Shown in pieces: positions 54,333-64,000 of a stretch of DNA of 64,000 nucleotides. The notes under the pieces were generated by a model. It had not been told where the DNA came from. It ran no database searches and saw only the letters and a program-made list of their open reading frames with translations. This DNA is from Anastatus disparis (Eukaryota; Arthropoda; Insecta; Hymenoptera; Eupelmidae): positions 868,001 to 932,000 of the forward strand of contig JAFFSR010000218.1 in NCBI GenBank assembly GCA_017163975.1, given 5' to 3'. The first letter of the stretch is position 1, and every line of letters starts with the position of its first letter. A program made the translations under genes and the position numbers.

Positions 54333-55586
54333 CTATTTCAATCTGCAAGTTATTTCGATTGTAAAAACTAAAAGTGAAATTAAATATCCTCCGACTATCA
54401 AAAAGTACAGCACGTTAGTTAAGTTTACTTCTACTTGGTGTTGATTGCTTAATGAGATCTTATTTTCCAATTTTTGTTGATACTCTGTTCTTGATGGTCT
54501 TGTAAAATCATAATACCACGAATCTATGATGCCACTCTCGAAAATTCGATTTATAATTTTCTCTAATCTACTAAGATAGGGTAAATTCTTTGCCATATAT
54601 ATTATTCTTAAACCATAAAATGGTCTTTCATCGATAATACTTATGATCCAACCATTTGCTATTTTAGAATAAGTTGCCATTACAGGACGCATAAGAAATT
54701 CATTTCCACAGCATATATTGACATCTTCATCAAACACAATTGCTCCAGCACAGGATCTAGTTTCATTTTTTTGAACAACAGAAATTGTTTTATTTAAATT
54801 TAATTCATCTAGCATCAGGCGTAGTGGTCTAAGTGAATCAGATAAGGTATTCAATTTAATGTCCAATTCTATGACATTCTTCAAATTTCTTATGTAATAG
54901 AATTTTTTCTGCAATACAAATATATTTATCAAATTTTCTAATAATTGTGTTGAAAATACAATAGATACGCAAATCAAACATAAAAATATAATTTTTTCAG
55001 TTAACTTTTGGGGTGCTGATATTGGACTTAATCCAATTGCAATCATTATTAAGTTAAATGTTGACAGAAATTTAGAACCACACCGAAGAAAATAAATTGA
55101 TGTCACGGTAAATATACAAATAATAACTAATCCACTAATTATTAGAATAAAATTTTGATATGATGGTTTTTCATAGTAACCATACTGTTTAATGACACAA
55201 ATTTTATTATCCGCGTAGAACGGTACTAACACATTAACGTAACCGATTGATTTATGAGATAACCACGTAGGATCTATTTCAAAATGCGCTTTTCTATCAA
55301 GCAATGGAATGAGTTTCGCATCAGAATCTGGTAATTGAAAGTCAACAGAAAAATTCATTGTCTCACTTATAGTTTTAAACAATGAAACTTCCACACCGGG
55401 AATAGCATCCCATTTATTAGTTTCTGTCAAATTTACAGCAAATGGACCCGTGTAAACGCCTGTTGCTCTAAGAGTATATCCGTGTAAATTTATTAACTTA
55501 TCAGAAAAGAGTTCAATGATATTAGAATATGGTTCTTTTTTATATTCGTTTATAAAAGGATTAATTATCGTTATACCAATTGTCAT
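54333..55586 (-). pseudogene. Alpha ionotropic receptor lacking its N-terminal ~200 residues
   Basis: A 417-residue open frame starting at 55586. Homology to alpha and beta receptors begins only at NPFINEYKKEPY. The signal peptide and first half of the extracellular region are replaced by spacer-like sequence, matching about 45.5 kb. It retains the S1 motifs that the three larger alpha genes lost (LHGYTLRAT near 34, WDAIPGVEVSLFKTISETMNF near 59-79), M1 145-167, pore, M2 198-221, S2 and M3. A Trp codon is replaced by TAG after EITCRLK, trimming about 12 C-terminal residues. Without a signal peptide it is probably non-functional. Confidence 0.8.
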
Positions 55587-56533
55587 AAAACCATGATTTA
55601 TTGGAAGTATTCTTACATGTCTATAAGAGGATGTCAGTGTACACAGGATTTATTGATAAATAAAAGATTTACATCAATTTATTGAGTTTTATTCTTTTAC
55701 AAAACGTGCTAACAAATAAATATTCTTAATGTTTAGTCCATTACACATTTCGATATTTTACTAATTAATTGAGATCAAAAAAAGAAAAAGACGTAGAGGG
55801 TCTATAGTAACACACAAAATACACAAATGGACAATTGATTCATTTGTACATATTTCATGTTTTATTATGAACTCAAACCGGTGAAAAATTGGTTCATTTG
55901 CATATTTGGTGTGTTACTATAAACTCACAACTTTGATATAATAAGATACAATTAGATCTAAAGATAAGCACATTTAAAGTGTTTAAAATGTTGTCCGTTA
56001 AAGAAATTGAAAAAAGAAATTTGAAATATTAATTTCTCTGATCTTTTGTCAGCCATTTATAAATATCAATCACTCTTAAAGTCAGTGCTACTTGGTGTTT
56101 ATTATTAATACAATTTTTTTCCATGATTGAATGCTTCTCTCACGTTTTTATTGCAATAATGTGAATAACATGTCATGGAATCTAAAAAATGAGTGCACAA
56201 TTGAATAAAAAGTTTAAAAGTACAAACAAAGAGAGTGCACTGAATTTAAGCCTTGGATTTGTTTTACTATAAGATGTTTTTTTACAGAAAATTATGAAAT
56301 ATACCGCAACCACTCCATCCAAAGCTTATGCTTCAATCATTTTTGTCTGAATATTAAGACCTTTTTGAATAACGAGCTATGAGATTCAATCTTTTGTCAT
56401 TTCTTTTTATTATAAGCCATTGGCAAAGAATTTTTAAATATATCATTAAGTTTATGCTATTTCCATTATAATAACAATACTGATTCGTAAACCACCATAA
56501 ACTATGAACAATTAAGGAGATGAATTAAGTTAA
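55587..56533. other. Duplicated spacer (truncated alpha to beta gene 56534)
   Basis: No gene. Homologous to 45.5-46.5 kb, including the decayed foldback half-element and the AGAGTGCACTG block about 300 bp beyond the beta stop. Confidence 0.55.
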
Positions 56534-58405
56534 CTAATGACCGATGAGATTATTAGATATTTGTGATGATATATTTTTTTTCAATTTTTGAATGATTTCT
56601 ATTATGAAAACAATAAATGACAGTAAATATCCAGCTATAAGTAAAAAGCATAACATTTTATTTAGACTTTCATCTTGATCTTCTTCATTCGAAGAATTAG
56701 CTGTTGCTAACATACGATTTACACTAATTTCTAGATTTTTGGTTAATTCGTCAAACCAAAAAGTTATAAAACCACTTTCAAAAACTCGACTTATTATCTT
56801 TTCTATTCTAGGAAGATATGGTAAGTTTTTAGCCATGAATATTGTTCGTATGCCAGAAAATACCTTATTATCTAAAACATTTAAAATCCAACCATTTGTC
56901 ACCTTGGAATATTTTTGGGTCATCATGCGTACTACATATTCGTCTGTGCAGTGTATGTTAAGATCATCATCAAATAGAAATGCTGTTTTTTCATTTCTTC
57001 TTTTTTTTTCAACAATAGGTAAAGTCTTTTTATATTGTAATTCGCCTAGTACATGTTCCACGTATCCTCTTGAAATATTTAAAGCACCCATATTAATGTC
57101 CAACTCAACGACATCCTGTAGATTTTTAATATTATGGAATTGCTTTTCCAAAATGAATATGTTTACCAAACTGTCGACTAATTCTGATGAAAATGCAATG
57201 GATATAGAAGTAAAGCATAAAAATATAATCTTTTCAGTTATCTTTTGTGGTTCTGATGTAGGGCTCAATCCAATTATAATCATTATTAAATTAAACGGTG
57301 ATAAGAATTCAGAACCACAATGAAGTAAGCGAATAGACACATTCATAAAAATAAAAAATAAAACTAAAGTGCCAAGTATTATAATAAAATACCAAGGAAA
57401 GGAATTTTCATAATAACCATGTTGTTTCACAACACATGTCAACTCATCGGGATAAAACGGAACTATGATACTAATTAATTTTTTTTGAAATTTATACATC
57501 CAAAAGGCGGACATTTGTAAATGAAAGCCACGTTTGCTTAATGCGTCCATAGCAGTTCTAATTGGTTGCTTATCAGAATCAGATGGCAATTCAAGGTCAA
57601 TAGTAAAATTCATTATTTCACTTATACATTTGAACAGTTTAGGATCTGTTCCTGTCACGGCATCCCATTTATTTTTACCTTTGAAATTTGTATTTATGCG
57701 AACAACTCCTACACGAGCTACAATTGTTGATTTTAAAGTATAGCTATGTAAATTTTTTAACTTATCAGAAAAAAGTTCAAGATTTTGAGTGTATGGTTCC
57801 GTTTGATATTTATTTGTGAAAGGATTATAATGATGGACCAAAGCATAAGAATAATTAGAAAGCGCATTACTTATTTTTCCTCGGTTATTTTTTTGAGAAA
57901 AATATTCTATAATACAGATATTCAAATAATGCTTTGACCACCATCTTCTAAATATCGTTTTAAAATTGAAACTTCTTTTATTATAATTTTCAATCAATAT
58001 AAGAATATATGGTCTTGCTTCCATAGTAGTATTTAAAAAATCATCCAATGCCATAATGTATTCATTTAACGTCTTTAAATTCCTGCTAAAATAAATGTAA
58101 TCAGCAATAATTATATATAATAATGTACGATGAGGTTTAGACGTTAACATTGCCTCAAAACGGTCTTGATCATCATACATAGTAATCATATAAGATTGTA
58201 ATTTACTTGCAATCTCCTTAACAATAATTCTACATGTGGGGGACAGTAATATTGGCGATACGATTAAAGATCTAACTTCTCTTGTTTTTAGATTTTCCAC
58301 CATATACTGTGATAAATACCTTGACCACTCAATTTCTTGACTGTTTGTTTTCCAAAAAATGATAAACCCGATAATAAATTTCAAAATTAATAATTTAATA
58401 TTCAT
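56534..58405 (-). CDS. Divergent ionotropic receptor, beta subfamily (56534)
   Basis: A 623-residue intronless frame. Signal peptide 1-22, S1 motifs (LHSYTLKST, TGTDPKLFKCISEIMNFTI), M1 (WYFIIILGTLVLFFIFMNVS), pore LSPFNLIMIIIGLSP, M2, S2 and M3 (MLCFLLIAGYLLSFIVFIIE) are present. After residue 45 its N-terminal lobe (SLIVSPILLSPTCRIIVKEI...) diverges from the other beta genes. The C-terminal half is close to 46514. This is the position-equivalent of 46514 in the 10-kb duplication. Variation concentrated in the N-terminal lobe could reflect ligand diversification or conversion. Confidence 0.87.
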   Translation of the reverse strand: MNIKLLILKFIIGFIIFWKTNSQEIEWSRYLSQYMVENLKTREVRSLIVSPILLSPTCRIIVKEIASKLQSYMITMYDDQDRFEAMLTSKPHRTLLYIIIADYIYFSRNLKTLNEYIMALDDFLNTTMEARPYILILIENYNKRSFNFKTIFRRWWSKHYLNICIIEYFSQKNNRGKISNALSNYSYALVHHYNPFTNKYQTEPYTQNLELFSDKLKNLHSYTLKSTIVARVGVVRINTNFKGKNKWDAVTGTDPKLFKCISEIMNFTIDLELPSDSDKQPIRTAMDALSKRGFHLQMSAFWMYKFQKKLISIIVPFYPDELTCVVKQHGYYENSFPWYFIIILGTLVLFFIFMNVSIRLLHCGSEFLSPFNLIMIIIGLSPTSEPQKITEKIIFLCFTSISIAFSSELVDSLVNIFILEKQFHNIKNLQDVVELDINMGALNISRGYVEHVLGELQYKKTLPIVEKKRRNEKTAFLFDDDLNIHCTDEYVVRMMTQKYSKVTNGWILNVLDNKVFSGIRTIFMAKNLPYLPRIEKIISRVFESGFITFWFDELTKNLEISVNRMLATANSSNEEDQDESLNKMLCFLLIAGYLLSFIVFIIEIIQKLKKNISSQISNNLIGH

Positions 58406-59699
58406 CTTTATTATTTATTTTATATTTTTATTTTATTTTTTACAAAACTTTGTAAAAGAACTAAAGAAAATACTTAACAAACACTAAAAAATGTAATACT
58501 TTACTAAAAATAAACTTTATGGTTCCATAATGTTTTAAAATGTTCTGTATTTTTTACTGTCGTTTCATAAGTTTTTATTTATGGTCCTAAAAAATATTAC
58601 AACATTGAATTTTGTATTAATTAAAGTTTGTTTTTTATAGATAGATTAAATTCAACCTATAAGAATTGAATACTTACGTAGAGTTAAATCGGAGTTAATT
58701 TTGAAATTATCTTTACTAAGTATTCAACTGAGTTAGAGTGATGTCTTGAAGGAGCAACAATGCAACTATTTGAAAATGTAGACTTTTCAAAAAGGCGTTA
58801 TTTGAATGCAAAAATCAATAAATCAATGCTATTTGTGAAATTACGATTTATGCATTTATATTAATATTTTGTAACGAATATTCTAGAAACATCAATTATT
58901 TAGAATAATCAATAATTTTTCATTCATTATATTGCCGATATTTAGCTCTTAAAATATAAATATAAAATTTTAATAAATGAACAAGTAAATATAATATAAT
59001 AATTATAAAATATTAATTTTTAGTATATATTTTTAAAAAAATTTTATTATTTCAGTTACTAAGACAATAAAATATTAGTTTTAATTAATTTATGTAAGAT
59101 ACATAAGGGGCATTTCATAACAATTCTCTTAACACGGAGCATAAGCAACAAACTTTGCTACTTGCAACTCGTATTTGCTATACTCAATTGTATTAAAAAA
59201 AAGTGTATAATAAGTATTTGATGTATTTTTTCTCAGCTTTCAATGAGAAATTCAGATTTTCCAAAATTTTCATACTTCGGTGACTTAACCCATTAATGCC
59301 CAGGCAGAACCTGCAAGGGTTAGGAGAGGACTAATTGGAGAAGTGCCGATGCCATAAACAATGTTGAATTATGAAAAAAATAAGAGGATATCAGCATACA
59401 CAGGATTTATTGGAAAATAAAAGATTTGCATCAATTTATTGATTTTTATTTTTTTTAAGAACATGCTAATATACATAAATAATCTAAATGTTTATTACAC
59501 TATACGTTTCGAAATTTTAAATATTGATTTAGATCAAAAAAGAAAAAAATTTAAAGAAAAAAACGTTAAAATGAATACATACAAAATTATGAGATTTGAT
59601 CCATCTAATATTTCATATTACAAAGAAACGATAAAAAGTCGCTCGTTAATCAAAATATTATTTTATAATTAGATTAATTGTAAAAATTAACGTTAAATC

Positions 59700-60028
59700 A
59701 CTTGGATGATGAGCCAATTTTGTTACAATTATTTAAGCGTACAACGTTTCGAACACCTAAACTGTGCTCTTCTCTAATTGTATACCAAAAGGCAAGTCAA
59801 AAATCAAGATTATATCACCGCAGTAAATCCATCACACAAAATATACAAACGAAAAATTGGTTCATTTGTATATTTTACGTATTACTATGTACCCATTATA
59901 TCGATATAATCTCAATTTTTGACTCGTCTTTTAACATGAAATTAGAGCTGCAGAAGAGAACAGTTAAAATGCTTGAAACGTCGTACATTTAAAAAAAATT
60001 GTTATAAAAACAATCTGATCATCCAAGT
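59700..60028. mobile_element. 329-bp foldback element, copy 2
   Basis: Duplicate of 50121-50449 carried by the segmental duplication. Same length and only a few substitutions. Confidence 0.7.
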
Positions 60029-60615
60029 AATTCCAAGTTAATTTTTTACTATTAGAAATCCAGTGTGAACATAAACGCTTATCATCTTTCATTTAAAATA
60101 TTATCTTCTTTGATCTCTCGCTACATTCGTAAATATCAATCACTCTAAGAGACAGTGCTACTTGGTATGCATTTAAGTAAAATCTTATTCAATCCACGAT
60201 TCAAAGCGTCTCTCATATTTCAATTGCAATAATGTGGAATATATGCCATAGAATTTTAAAAAATGAGCACGCAATCAAATGAAAGATTTAAACTTACGAA
60301 CAAAGAGAGTGCACTCTATTTGAGTCTTAGATATTTTTGACATTAGGACATTTTTTCTTAAAATTATGAAATGGACTGCATCCACTCGATTCAAAGCACA
60401 CTTTCTAACGCATTTCTGTCTAAATATTAAGACTTTTTAGCTACAAGATTCAATCTTTTCTCATATTTTAATATGAGCCATTGGAAAAGAGAATTCTTTA
60501 ATTATTTGATATTTTTTAAGTATATCGTTAAGATTATGCTCTTTCCACTACGATAACGATATTGATTCGTAAATCACCACAAATTGTAATCAGTTAGCAT
60601 GATAAATTGAGTTAA

Positions 60616-60698
60616 CCCTTAGCTGCCACACTTCTGTAGAATGTAATGTAATTTAAATAGCGCTGGAGTCATTTGGACCCCACAGGTGCAGCTCAGGG
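60616..60698. mobile_element. 83-bp piggyBac-type MITE, duplicated copy
   Basis: Same element as 51037-51119, flanked by TTAA (60612-60615, 60699-60702). It was present before the duplication. Confidence 0.83.
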
Positions 60699-61197
60699 TT
60701 AATTAATGACCGATTAGATTATTAAATATATGTGATAATATAATTTTCTTCAAATTCCAAATAATTTCTATTATAAAAAAAATAAATGATAATAAATTTC
60801 CAGCTACGAGTAGAAAGCATAATATTTTATTTAAACTTTCATCTGAATCTTCGTTTAATGAATTAAATCTAGCTATTTTACGATTCACCTTCCTTTCTAG
60901 ATTTATGGTTAATTCGTCAAACCATAAAGTTATAAAACCACTTTCAAAAACTCGACTTATTATCTTTTCTATTCTAGGAAGATATGGTAAGTTTTTAGCC
61001 ATAAATGTCGATCTTAAGCCAGAAAATACCTTATTATCTAAAACATTTAAAATCCAACCATTTGCTACCTTGGAATATTTTTGGGTCATCATGCGTACAA
61101 CATATTCGTCTGTGCAGAGTATGTTAAGATCATCATCAAATAGAAATGCTGTTTCTTTATTTCTTCTTTTTTTTTCAACAATAGGTAATTTTTTTTT

Positions 61198-62020
61198 ACC
61201 ATATCCAACCCGAAAGTTTCTACTTTCATCCCCACTACTTCAACCGAAAGTCTCACATTCTTGCCGGGGCAGGAAGCAAACAGAACGTTCTGCGCAGGCG
61301 CTAACGACAGAGTATAGCATACGTTATATCTCTCCGTCTCTTTCTTTTCCCCATATAATGTCTAATATACCTAGCCTTTTTGCTCTTCATCAAAAGTCAT
61401 AATAAGAACAAAACAAAGGCAGATATCAAAATCTTTTTCTGTTTCTTTTTCAAAATCTCTTAAATTTGAAACAAAAAAAACAAAATGTATACATTATAAT
61501 GTATATGTATACATTGTATTATATTATTATTTATTTAAAAATGTGTGTGATGAAAAATGTGTGCATTGAAACAGAGTGTATCGAAGAATAATTCTATCAG
61601 ATTGAATAATAAATTTTTTTTTTATTAATGAACTATCATTACGAGTGTTACCGTGTAGTGTGTTATTGTGTAGTGTATATAGTAAAACAAAGCATGGAAT
61701 CTTTAAAAATGTGTGTGATGAAAAATTAGAATAATTCATAACATCTTTTTTTATTAATGAATTATCATTACGAGTGTTACCGTGTAGTGTGATATCGTGT
61801 AGTGTATCTAGTAGAACAATATAGCATAACGTTTACGTTATACGTAATTTTAGTTGACAACTTTCGGCTTGGCTATGGTAAAAAATTGTATACGCGCCAC
61901 GGGAGTGAAGGGGGACATCTTAACCCGCGCGTTTATCGCCCTCGCCTTCGGCTCGGGCGATAACATACGCGCGGGTTAGAATGTCCCCCTTCCCTCCCTT
62001 GGTGCGTAATATACTATTTT
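61198..62020 (+). mobile_element. Helentron-like composite hairpin element, copy B (823 bp)
   Basis: It begins ACCATATCCAACCCGAAAGT (61198), with the inverted counterpart ACTTTCGGCTTGGCTATGGT ending at 61879. In between are a promoter-like CpG patch and two ~130-170-bp tandem repeats (ATGTGTGTGATGAAAAA at 61541 and 61709; TACGAGTGTTACCGTGTAGT twice). A 141-bp palindrome abuts (61880-62020), with arms CACGGGAG, GGGGGACAT and AACCCGCGCG. The tip reads CGCCCTCGCCTTCGGCTCGG, loop TTC at 61947-61949 (GAA on the other strand). It ends TAATATACTATTTT. Gene 51124 provides the exact empty site: a T-run followed by GTATTTTAATTGG, no target duplication beyond the T-run. No protein encoded. Confidence 0.78.
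61541..61840. repeat. Two-copy tandem repeat inside copy B
   Basis: Two imperfect units sharing ATGTGTGTGATGAAAAA, ATTAATGAAYTATCATTACG and GTGTTACCGTGTAGTGTG. Offsets of 168 and 129 bp show an internal ~39-bp indel between units. Confidence 0.8.
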
Positions 62021-63391
62021 GTATTTTAATTGGCCTAATACATGTTCCACGTATTCTATTGAAGCATTTAAAGCACCCATTTTAATGTCCAACTGAACGA
62101 CATCCTGTAGACTTTTAATATTATGGAATTGCTTTTCCAAAATAAATATGTTTACCAAACTGTCGACTAATTCTGATGAAAATGCAATGGATATAGAAGT
62201 AAAGCATAAAAATATAATCTTTTCAGTTATCTTTTGTGGTGCTGATGTCGGGCTCAATCCAATTATAATCATTATTAAATTAAACGGTGATAAGAATTCA
62301 GAACCACAATGAAGTAAGCGAATAGAGCCATTGATAAAAATGAAAAATAAAACTAATGTACCAAGTATTATAATAAAATACAAAGGAAAGGAATTTTCAT
62401 AGTAACCATGTTGTTTCACAACACATGTTAAGTCATCAGGATAAAACGGAACCATGATACTAATTAAATTTTTCGAAAAACCATACATCCAAAAGGCGGT
62501 CAATTGAAAATGAAACCCACGATCGCCCAATGCATCCATAGCGGTTTTAATTGGTTGCTTATCAGAATCAGATGGCAATTCGAGATCAACCGTGAAATTC
62601 ATTATTTCACTTATACATTTAAATAGTGAAGGATCTGTTCCAGACACTGCATCCCATTTATTTCTACCTTGGAAATTTCTTTTTATTCTAATTCCTGGAC
62701 GAGGTACAATTGTTGTTTTCAAAGTATACCTATGTAAATTTTTTAACTTATCAGAAAAAAGTTCAATATTTTGAGTGTATGGTTCTTTTTTATATCTATT
62801 TATGAAAGGATTATAATTATGAACTAAAGCATAAGAATAATTAAAGACCGCGTCAATCATTTTCCCTCGCTTACTTTTCTGAGAAAACATTTCTATAATA
62901 CAGATATTCAAATAATGTTTTGACCATAATCTTTTAAAATATTCTTTAAAATTGTAACTTCTTTTATAATTATTCTCGATCAATATAAGAATATATGGTC
63001 TTGCTTGAACTGTTTTAGTTAAAAATGTATTCATAGTCGTGATAAATTTATGTAACGTCGATAAATTTTCGTCAAAATAAATATCATCAGCAATCATTAT
63101 ATATAATAATGTACGATGAGCTTTAAACGTTAACATTGTCTCAACATATTCAGGATCAACTTCAATGTTTATAATAAAAGATTGTAATTTACTTGCAATC
63201 TCCTTAACGACAATCATACATTTGGGCGACATCAATCTTGACCATATGGTTAGAAATCTAACTTCTCTTGTTTTCAGATTTTCCGCCATATACTGTGATA
63301 AATACTTTGACCACTCGATTTCTTGACTATTTGTTTTCCAAAAAACAATAAACCCAATAATAAATTTTAAAATTAATATTTTAATATTCAT

Positions 63392-64000
63392 CTTCATTAG
63401 TTATATGTTTTTTAATTTCAACTTTTATGAAGCCCTTTAAAAGAAAAGTTTCAAAATATTTAGAATATTTTTTTTAACATCGTGATTGTAAAAAAAAATA
63501 ACTTTAAGAAAATATAATATTTTACTAAAAATATTTATAATAATTATAGAATAATTTTTAAAAATGTATTTTTTTAATGCAGTTTCACAAATTTTATTTT
63601 TTTAAATGGTATATGGCATTAAAATTTTTATTAACAAAATTTAAATAAAATGCCTTAATTAATGAAGTCCAATAATTATTACAAACTTATATACAAAGTT
63701 AAATCGAAATCAATTTTAAATAATCTTTACTAAATACTTGACTTGGTCAGAGTGTTGTCTTGAAGAATTGATAATGTAACTATTCGAAAATGTAGATTTT
63801 TCAAAAGGATGGTATTAAAATGCAAAGAATCAATAACTCAAAGCTACTTGTAAAATTATAATTCTGGCTTTTATATTAATATTTTGTTATGAATATATTA
63901 TAAACGTAAATTATTTATAGGAATCCATCATCCAAATTGGCAAAATCGAATTTTTTAAAATATAAAATTTTAATGTTTCGGCCATTTCTAAGTATAATTT
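63392..64000. other. 5' flank of the disrupted beta gene (duplicated)
   Basis: Near-identical to 52990-53600. The duplication continues beyond the window edge. Confidence 0.65.

Larger units (their letters stand above)
58406..60702. other. Spacer, second copy of the duplicated segment
   Basis: Nearly base-for-base the same as 48383-51123 without the nested MITEs and with an extra ~34 bp around 59106-59139. No gene. Confidence 0.65.
60703..63391 (-). pseudogene. Beta ionotropic receptor disrupted by a composite hairpin transposon
   Basis: The two coding parts are 62021-63391 (signal peptide to the start of the S2 lobe, ending HVLGQLKYK) and 60703-61197 (rest of S2, M3 and C-terminus). They match gene 51124 almost perfectly but are separated by the 823-bp insertion at 61198-62020, which adds a frame ending soon inside the element. 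Outside the insertion no other lesion was seen, so the disruption is young. A truncated protein with signal peptide, S1, M1, pore and M2 but no complete S2 or M3 would result. Start chosen at 63391 by analogy (63397 possible). Confidence 0.88.

Noticed and set aside
17212..62020. Bacterial-type intergenic palindromes or contamination, because of the GC-rich hairpins
   Set aside because: They sit inside insect-like introns, UTRs and receptor genes with clean empty sites, so they are resident mobile elements.
21529..63391. Integrated viral or polydnavirus genes
   Set aside because: The array encodes IR-type channels with signal peptides and M1-P-M2-M3 layout. No viral structural, replication or packaging gene was recognised.

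Overview
The window looks like nuclear DNA of an insect, most likely an AT-rich parasitoid wasp (Hymenoptera, perhaps Braconidae). The evidence is the very low GC content, GT-AG introns, an insect-type destabilase/i-type lysozyme, a tandem array of intronless divergent ionotropic receptors (IRs), SPOP/TDPOZ-like MATH-BTB genes and many small DNA transposons. The order-level assignment is inference.

Layout. 1-2964 is AT-rich with no gene seen. 2965-14749 (minus) is a four-exon gene for the C20orf27/ADISSP (UPF0687) homologue, with a 13-bp first coding exon in a CpG-rich promoter and an 8.9-kb first intron full of SINEs and MITEs. 17432-18504 (minus) is a four-exon secreted i-type lysozyme that appears to lack the catalytic Glu. 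From 21.5 kb to the end is an IR array, all on the minus strand. It has two subfamilies, called alpha and beta here. Intact alpha genes: 21529 and 27247. Alpha gene 23846 has a homopolymer frameshift. Alpha fragments: 34873, 42998 and 54333. Intact beta genes: 36828, 40479, 46514, 51124 and 56534. A beta relic is at 39580, and a beta gene at 60703-63391 is split by a transposon. Two plus-strand MATH-BTB genes (30619, with an early stop; 32800, intact) sit inside the array. About 10 kb (from about 45.5 kb to beyond 53.6 kb) is repeated at 55.6-64 kb. Much of it is nearly identical, so the array is growing by recent segmental duplication, with gene conversion visible between members.

Mobile DNA. 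The most unusual signal is a family of four composite elements (17212-17409, 20315-20537, 43282-44398, 61198-62020). Each has an inverted-repeat unit, which in the two long copies encloses 130-170-bp tandem repeats, directly abutting a ~110-140-bp near-perfect palindrome. The palindrome ends in a conserved terminal motif (consensus TAATATACTATTTT). Comparison with paralogous empty sites at three loci shows insertion at T/A runs with no clear target duplication. This architecture resembles non-autonomous Helentron/INE-1-like elements. Unlike what I know of those, the palindrome is very long, differs in sequence between copies while staying self-complementary, and always ends in a G-N-A triloop flanked by tandem G-A mismatches. 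Other elements include TTAA-flanked piggyBac-type MITEs, a TA-flanked MITE carrying a nested hAT-type MITE with an 8-bp duplication, foldback elements and a tRNA-derived SINE family.

How the genes relate. The IRs are probably membrane chemoreceptors or co-receptors. The BTB proteins resemble substrate adaptors of cullin-3 ligases. The lysozyme would be secreted. Nothing shows that these groups act in one pathway; their closeness more likely reflects a rapidly turning-over, repeat-rich region.
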